Source: Spirochaetales bacterium
GTDB taxonomy: Bacteria > Spirochaetota > Spirochaetia > SPDA01
Length of the DNA: 10,870 bases
Assembly (NCBI GenBank): GCA_004525155.1
Contig: SPDA01000027.1
Location: 1 to 10,870, forward strand
Reading direction: 5' to 3'
The notes below the pieces were generated by a model. The model ran no database searches, was not told the origin of the DNA, and saw only the letters and a program-made list of their open reading frames with translations. Shown here piece after piece: positions 6,716-10,870 of this stretch (position 1 is its first letter; every line of letters begins with the position of its first letter). The position numbers and the translations under genes were made by a program.

Positions 6716-7730
6716 TCTGTCCCTCTCGGTATTTTCCTCGCGTATTATTCAGTCCACGCGTGAAGATGTAATCCTCAAAGCCTCGGAGACCCGCGGTCTC
6801 TGGATATGTGACGAAAACACAAGGAATCTTCTCCCTCTTCCGGAGGAAAGCATCCTTGCTCTCAAACCGGGAGAGGAGCAGAAAACCTGGGATAATGTCG
6901 ACAGAATTCTCTCCCGCTGCGTGGAAATGGAATTGGACCGGGATTCCGTCATTTTCGGCCTGGGAGGCGGTGTAGTCTGCGACATGGCGGCTTTTGCAGC
7001 GTCCATTTACAAGCGCGGATGCGGACTGACGCTGGTGCCGACCACCCTGCTCTGCATGGTGGATGCGGGGATCGGCGGTAAAACGGGCATCGATTACGGT
7101 GGGTACAAGAACCTCGTGGGCACATTTTACCCTGCCTCCTCCATCCTTATCGTACCGCAGTTTCTCGGCAGCCTGCCGCGGAAGGAACTCCTTAACGGCA
7201 TCGTTGAAACCATCAAGCACGGCATAATCGGAAGCCCGGAGCTGTTGACTTTTATGGAGGCGAACCGGGACCGCATCCTGTCCGGGGACAGTGAAATCAC
7301 GGAAAAACTCATCTGGCTGTCCCTGCGGGTGAAAAGCTCCCTGGTCGAAGAAGATCTCTATGAGAAGGGCAGAAGGGCCTGGCTCAATCTCGGCCATACC
7401 TTCGGGCACGCCCTGGAGGCGCATGAGGGTATCGGGAAGATTTCACACGGCGAGGCGGTCGCCTGGGGGCTGGAGAGGGCCCTCACGTTCGGTACCATGC
7501 TCGGCATAACCGGGACCGGCGTAAGGGAACGAATCCTCCATCTTCTTTCGTCCTACGGCTGCCTTCCCCGTTTCGGAGTGGACGCCGAAGACCTGATCAG
7601 CGGCATGAAACAGGACAAAAAAAAGAGCCGTGGCGCCGTGCGTATCATCATTCCCGTGAGGGAAGGAGAAGTAACGGTCAGGGATTATTCCACGGAGGAG
7701 CTAATTCCCCTGTTCAAAAAACTGGGATAA
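6702..7730 (+). CDS. aroB: 3-dehydroquinate synthase
   Basis: AroB converts DAHP to 3-dehydroquinate, the second step of the shikimate pathway, using NAD and a divalent metal (cytoplasm). The 342-residue product has the glycine-rich NAD loop GLGGGVVCDMAAF (86-98), VPTTLLCMVDAGIGGKTG (112-129), the metal ligand Glu169 in GIVETIKHGII, His232 and His236 in LGHTFGHALEAHE, and His249 in SHGEAVAWG. Gly-to-Cys at residue 93 and KTGID in place of KTAVN are mild departures; all catalytic positions are kept. The start is GTG at 6702, inside the last 14 bp of arsR, with no Shine-Dalgarno, so translation is probably coupled to arsR. A related sugar-phosphate cyclase is possible in principle, but the conserved motifs favour true AroB. 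Its 3' end overlaps hrpA on the other strand. Confidence 0.93.
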   Translation: MKTLDLSLSVFSSRIIQSTREDVILKASETRGLWICDENTRNLLPLPEESILALKPGEEQKTWDNVDRILSRCVEMELDRDSVIFGLGGGVVCDMAAFAASIYKRGCGLTLVPTTLLCMVDAGIGGKTGIDYGGYKNLVGTFYPASSILIVPQFLGSLPRKELLNGIVETIKHGIIGSPELLTFMEANRDRILSGDSEITEKLIWLSLRVKSSLVEEDLYEKGRRAWLNLGHTFGHALEAHEGIGKISHGEAVAWGLERALTFGTMLGITGTGVRERILHLLSSYGCLPRFGVDAEDLISGMKQDKKKSRGAVRIIIPVREGEVTVRDYSTEELIPLFKKLG

Positions 7731-10178
7731 TTTCCTGTACAGAGCGTTGACCTTGGCGAAGAGGGCGGGACTTTCCACCGTGTCGATAAGGTCCGCCAGA
7801 ATGTCGAGACTCGCGAGGCTCTGGGACAGGGCCGTGTGATAACCCCGGGCGCACTTGAACCAGAAGTTGCCGGAGCCGTCCGTGTAGAGACCCATGAATC
7901 CCAGCTGCTTTTTTTTCTTAATCCTGCAGAGCTTGAGGATTATATCCGTTTTTTCCACGAGTTTGTGAAGATCCTCGGGACATTTGAAGGTGGAGGGTTT
8001 AACCTGCTCCTTGTCGAACATGTTCCCGATGTCTATCCAGGGCAGCACTTTAAGAATGGTGATGATTTTTTCACCCGACATTAATTCGTAATCCCCGTAC
8101 ACAACCGTGCCGCGCACCCCTTTGTAGGTCCTGGATATGCTCAAGTTTCCGTTTTTAACAACGGCGGAAATTTTTTCCCAGGGCAGAACGGCGATTTTCT
8201 TTTTCCCCTTGTAATTGGCCAGATTGAACATTTCCGTCCCGATGAGAATGTGCGCGGACGGTTCCTTTGCCTGTCTTGAAGGCTTATCCCTCGGCGCCGA
8301 TACAGACCCGAAGGTAGAGAGGATATCACGGGAAATCTGAGGGAGCCAGTCTTTTTCAAGAGGGGAGACTGACCTTGCGTACATGCGCGTTGTGCGCATC
8401 ACCTCGCCCGCCACGATGAAATCGGGCCGTTCCTTGAACATGACGGACCCCGGGTGAATTTCTATCCTGTCCGCGGTAAGGCTCTTGTAGGTATTCCTGC
8501 CGGAACGCGTGCATACGAACTGGAGGAGACCCTTTGCTATGGAGCACAGATAATTTTTGACCGGTCCGCCGGAGAGGATGGGTATGCCGAGGGAGCCGGT
8601 AATTTCCTCCAGCTGTTCCTTGACGTTCGTTATTTCGGACATGGTTTTATGATCGAGATAATTTTTCTCGCAGAACTTCTCCTTGTCCGCTTCCCTGGAA
8701 TACGCGCGGAACAGGTTGAGATACGAAACAAAATCGCCGTAGCTGTTGCGGAAGTTGTGGTGCGCCTTTCGCGCGGCGATTTCATCTCCCTGCGGCAGGA
8801 GGAAGGGGGAGAGGGTGGAAAGAAAAGTTGTGGCGATGAGAGCTTCCTCGACCACATCCGGATACTGCATGATGGCTTCCACGATGATTCTCGAGAGCCG
8901 CGGAATAACGGGATACTGCACCATGAGGCGGCCTATGGCCGTCAGCTCCCGTTCCCTGTCGATGGCCTCGAACAGCCGGAGTGTTTCCACGGCGCCCGCT
9001 ATTCCCTGTTTCCCGGGAGAGGAAATAAAATCGAAGGACTCGAAATCCCTGATGCCGAGTTCCGCCATCCGAAGCACGACCTCCGACAGATCGGTCCTGT
9101 AAATTTCCTCCATGGTGAAAAGCGGCCGGCTGGAGTAATCCTGCTTCGAGTAGAGCCTGTAGCAGATGCCGGGCTGGGTCCTGCCGGCTCTTCCCTTTCG
9201 CTGGTTGCACGAGGCCCGGGATATGGGACCTTCGATAAGGGAGGAGGTGTAATTTTTCGGGTTGTAGTAATTGATTTTGGACAATCCCGAATCGATGACG
9301 CTGGTTACCCCGTCGATGGTTACGGAGGTTTCGGCTATGTTGGTTGCAACAACCACCTTGATTTTGCCCCTCGGTGTGGGGATGAATATTCTTTCCTGTT
9401 CGTCTTTGTTGAGCCTGGCATAGAGCGGCAGGAGCATGAGGTTTTTCCTGTAAGGGGCGGACAGGAGCGATGTCACGCAGTCTTTTATTGACCCTTCACC
9501 GGAAAGGAAAATCAGGATGTCCCCTTTTCTTTTTTCCGAAACTGCCCTGGCCACGAGGTCAGTAATTTTTCTTATAAGCCCTTCATAACCGGCAGCCGGG
9601 TCCGGGGGATCGTAAATGATGGCAACGGGATATATCGAAGTCTCGACACGCACGACCGGACATTTGAAAAAGTATTCGGAAAACACGTCCACGTTTATGG
9701 TGGCGGAGGAAATTATCACCTTGAATTCAGGGCGTTTTTCGAGGATCTGCTTGATCAGCCCCAGGATAAAATCTATGTTCAGGCTTCTCTCGTGGGCCTC
9801 GTCGACGATGATGGCACTGTATCGCGAGAGCATGGTGTCGGATTTTATTTCCTGCAGCAGGGTGCCGTCGGTCATTATCTTGATCTTTGTTTCCGGTATG
9901 GTCTTGTCCTCGAACCGCATCTTGTAGCCGATTATTCCCGGCACCTGGGAATCGAGCTGACGGGCTATGTAATCGGAAACCGACAGGGTCGCAATGCGCC
10001 TGGGCTGGGTGACGCCGATGGTGCCCCGTTCCGCAAAACCCGCCTCGTCGAGTATGACGGGGAGCTGGGTGGTTTTTCCGGAACCGGTGGGACTTTCCAC
10101 GACGATTACCTGATGAGTTTTAAGGGCTTCAAGGATTTTTTCTTTTTGCCTGTATACAGGCAGATCTTTTGGTTTCAT
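7701..10178 (-). CDS. hrpA: DEAH-box ATP-dependent RNA helicase HrpA, short form
   Basis: HrpA is an SF2 DEAH-box RNA helicase of the cytoplasm; in E. coli it helps resolve stalled ribosomes, and in Borrelia it affects gene expression and infectivity. All helicase motifs are present: Walker A GSGKTTQ (32-38), TQPRR (57-61), DEAH (126-129), SAT (158-160), TNIAETSVTID (279-289) and QRKGRAGR (326-333). These are followed by the HA2/winged-helix and OB-fold regions to about residue 690. The 825-residue length matches the Borrelia form; the long C-terminal extension of the roughly 1300-residue E. coli protein is absent. The ATG overlaps the hisS stop in an ATGA junction, and with no Shine-Dalgarno it is probably translated by coupling. 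The last 30 bp overlap the 3' end of aroB. Confidence 0.94.
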   Translation of the reverse strand: MKPKDLPVYRQKEKILEALKTHQVIVVESPTGSGKTTQLPVILDEAGFAERGTIGVTQPRRIATLSVSDYIARQLDSQVPGIIGYKMRFEDKTIPETKIKIMTDGTLLQEIKSDTMLSRYSAIIVDEAHERSLNIDFILGLIKQILEKRPEFKVIISSATINVDVFSEYFFKCPVVRVETSIYPVAIIYDPPDPAAGYEGLIRKITDLVARAVSEKRKGDILIFLSGEGSIKDCVTSLLSAPYRKNLMLLPLYARLNKDEQERIFIPTPRGKIKVVVATNIAETSVTIDGVTSVIDSGLSKINYYNPKNYTSSLIEGPISRASCNQRKGRAGRTQPGICYRLYSKQDYSSRPLFTMEEIYRTDLSEVVLRMAELGIRDFESFDFISSPGKQGIAGAVETLRLFEAIDRERELTAIGRLMVQYPVIPRLSRIIVEAIMQYPDVVEEALIATTFLSTLSPFLLPQGDEIAARKAHHNFRNSYGDFVSYLNLFRAYSREADKEKFCEKNYLDHKTMSEITNVKEQLEEITGSLGIPILSGGPVKNYLCSIAKGLLQFVCTRSGRNTYKSLTADRIEIHPGSVMFKERPDFIVAGEVMRTTRMYARSVSPLEKDWLPQISRDILSTFGSVSAPRDKPSRQAKEPSAHILIGTEMFNLANYKGKKKIAVLPWEKISAVVKNGNLSISRTYKGVRGTVVYGDYELMSGEKIITILKVLPWIDIGNMFDKEQVKPSTFKCPEDLHKLVEKTDIILKLCRIKKKKQLGFMGLYTDGSGNFWFKCARGYHTALSQSLASLDILADLIDTVESPALFAKVNALYRKLSQFFEQGN

Positions 10179-10870
10179 GTTACCGCGCTTTTAACAATGC
10201 CTATGGCGCGGGAAAATGAAATCTTTTCGTGATTTTCCCGCGTAAGGAGTTGTTTGATGGTTATTGTTTCCGATTTGAATTCGTCTTCACCGCAGATGAC
10301 GGCGAAGGGAATCTTTTTTTTCTCCGCGAAATTGAATTGCGCCGCGATTTTTTTGTCTTCGGGAAAAACCTCGGCTGTGATGCCTTCGTTTCTGAATCTG
10401 CGGGCAAGTTCATGATAGCGGCCGGTGTACGACTTGTCCATGCAGAGGATGATGACGTGATGCGTAAGCGGTTCCGGCTTACCCTTTTTGAGGCTCTCGA
10501 GAGCTGCCATCAGCCGGTCAAGGCCGATTGAAGACCCGACACCCGGAAGTTCCTCGTTCGTATAAAGGGAGGCAAGATTGTTGTATCTGCCGCCGGAACA
10601 TACGGAGCCTATTGCGGGCAAATCCGTGAGGAAGGTTTCGAACACGACGCCGGTATAATAATCCAGGCCCCTGGTAATGGATGGATCGAGGATAAAGTGC
10701 TCCTCTATGGCGAGGGTTTCCATGTATTCGTGCATGTCCGTCAGCCGTTCCGTATCCGCTGCGGCGCCGCCGGCAAGGGATGTCATTTTTTCCAGGGTGG
10801 TCTTGAAATCATTTTCAGGAGTAATGTAGTCCAGTATCATGCCCGCCCGCCGTGCGTCCGTCAGTTCCTC
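10175..10870 (-). CDS. hisS: Histidyl-tRNA synthetase, C-terminal part (5' end outside window)
   Basis: This is the 3' end of the class II synthetase that charges tRNA-His. The frame is open to the window edge and 231 residues are visible. They include the histidine-specific motif RGLDYYTG (visible residues 67-74), SGGRYN (92-97) and class II motif 3 GVGSSIGLDRL (110-120), with the motif 3 arginine intact. An anticodon-binding domain runs from about 137 to the end. Motifs 1 and 2 lie beyond the window. Its TGA stop overlaps the hrpA ATG, which places both genes on one message. The ATG at 10840 is internal and not the start, since the preceding residues (EELTDARRAG) continue the family sequence. 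Confidence 0.95.
   Translation of the reverse strand, partial: EELTDARRAGMILDYITPENDFKTTLEKMTSLAGGAAADTERLTDMHEYMETLAIEEHFILDPSITRGLDYYTGVVFETFLTDLPAIGSVCSGGRYNNLASLYTNEELPGVGSSIGLDRLMAALESLKKGKPEPLTHHVIILCMDKSYTGRYHELARRFRNEGITAEVFPEDKKIAAQFNFAEKKKIPFAVICGEDEFKSETITIKQLLTRENHEKISFSRAIGIVKSAVT

Noticed and set aside
8454..9491. 345-codon open frame on the + strand
   Set aside because: It lies wholly antisense to hrpA, whose motifs are continuous; its translation has no recognisable domain and biased composition.

Overview
The window is a dense bacterial chromosome segment with no mobile element, CRISPR array, tRNA or rRNA that I can see. All gaps between genes are short (the longest, 6334-6418, is about 85 bp). 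Base composition and codon use look uniform, with GC a little over half. The source is probably a Spirochaetota member or a relative. The reasons are a eukaryote-like (long type) isoleucyl-tRNA synthetase C-terminus without a C-terminal zinc finger, a short HrpA helicase of 825 residues (close to the Borrelia form and far shorter than the roughly 1300-residue enterobacterial form), and a lipoprotein with a Leu-Ala-Gly-Cys lipobox. This placement is an inference and not proven.

Layout. (1) Positions 1-3622, + strand: the 3' end of ileS, an unrecognised lipoprotein gene, hisH, hisF and an FmdB-type zinc-ribbon gene. The first four are closely spaced and probably co-transcribed; fmdB follows a 75-bp gap. 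(2) Positions 3665-6333, - strand: a sulfur-transfer operon read as cysteine desulfurase, then thiI, then a 97-residue protein of unknown function. (3) Positions 6419-7730, + strand: a cysteine-rich ArsR-family repressor gene overlapping aroB (3-dehydroquinate synthase). (4) Positions 7701-10870, - strand: the 3' part of hisS, overlapping hrpA by an ATGA junction. hrpA and aroB overlap tail to tail by 30 bp.

How the genes work together. HisH and HisF form the two-subunit imidazole glycerol phosphate synthase of histidine biosynthesis. The desulfurase and ThiI are the expected donor and acceptor for tRNA 4-thiouridine synthesis. ThiI here ends without a rhodanese domain, as in Bacillus, where a dedicated NifS-like partner (NifZ) supplies sulfur. 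The ArsR gene is divergent from this operon across an AT-rich spacer with two TATATATA blocks. This suggests control of the sulfur operon, of aroB, or of both.

Most of the window is ordinary housekeeping sequence. The parts most worth a second look are the sulfur cluster with its divergent six-cysteine ArsR regulator, and the small unknown protein coupled to thiI. I do not see convincing evidence of a wholly new system.
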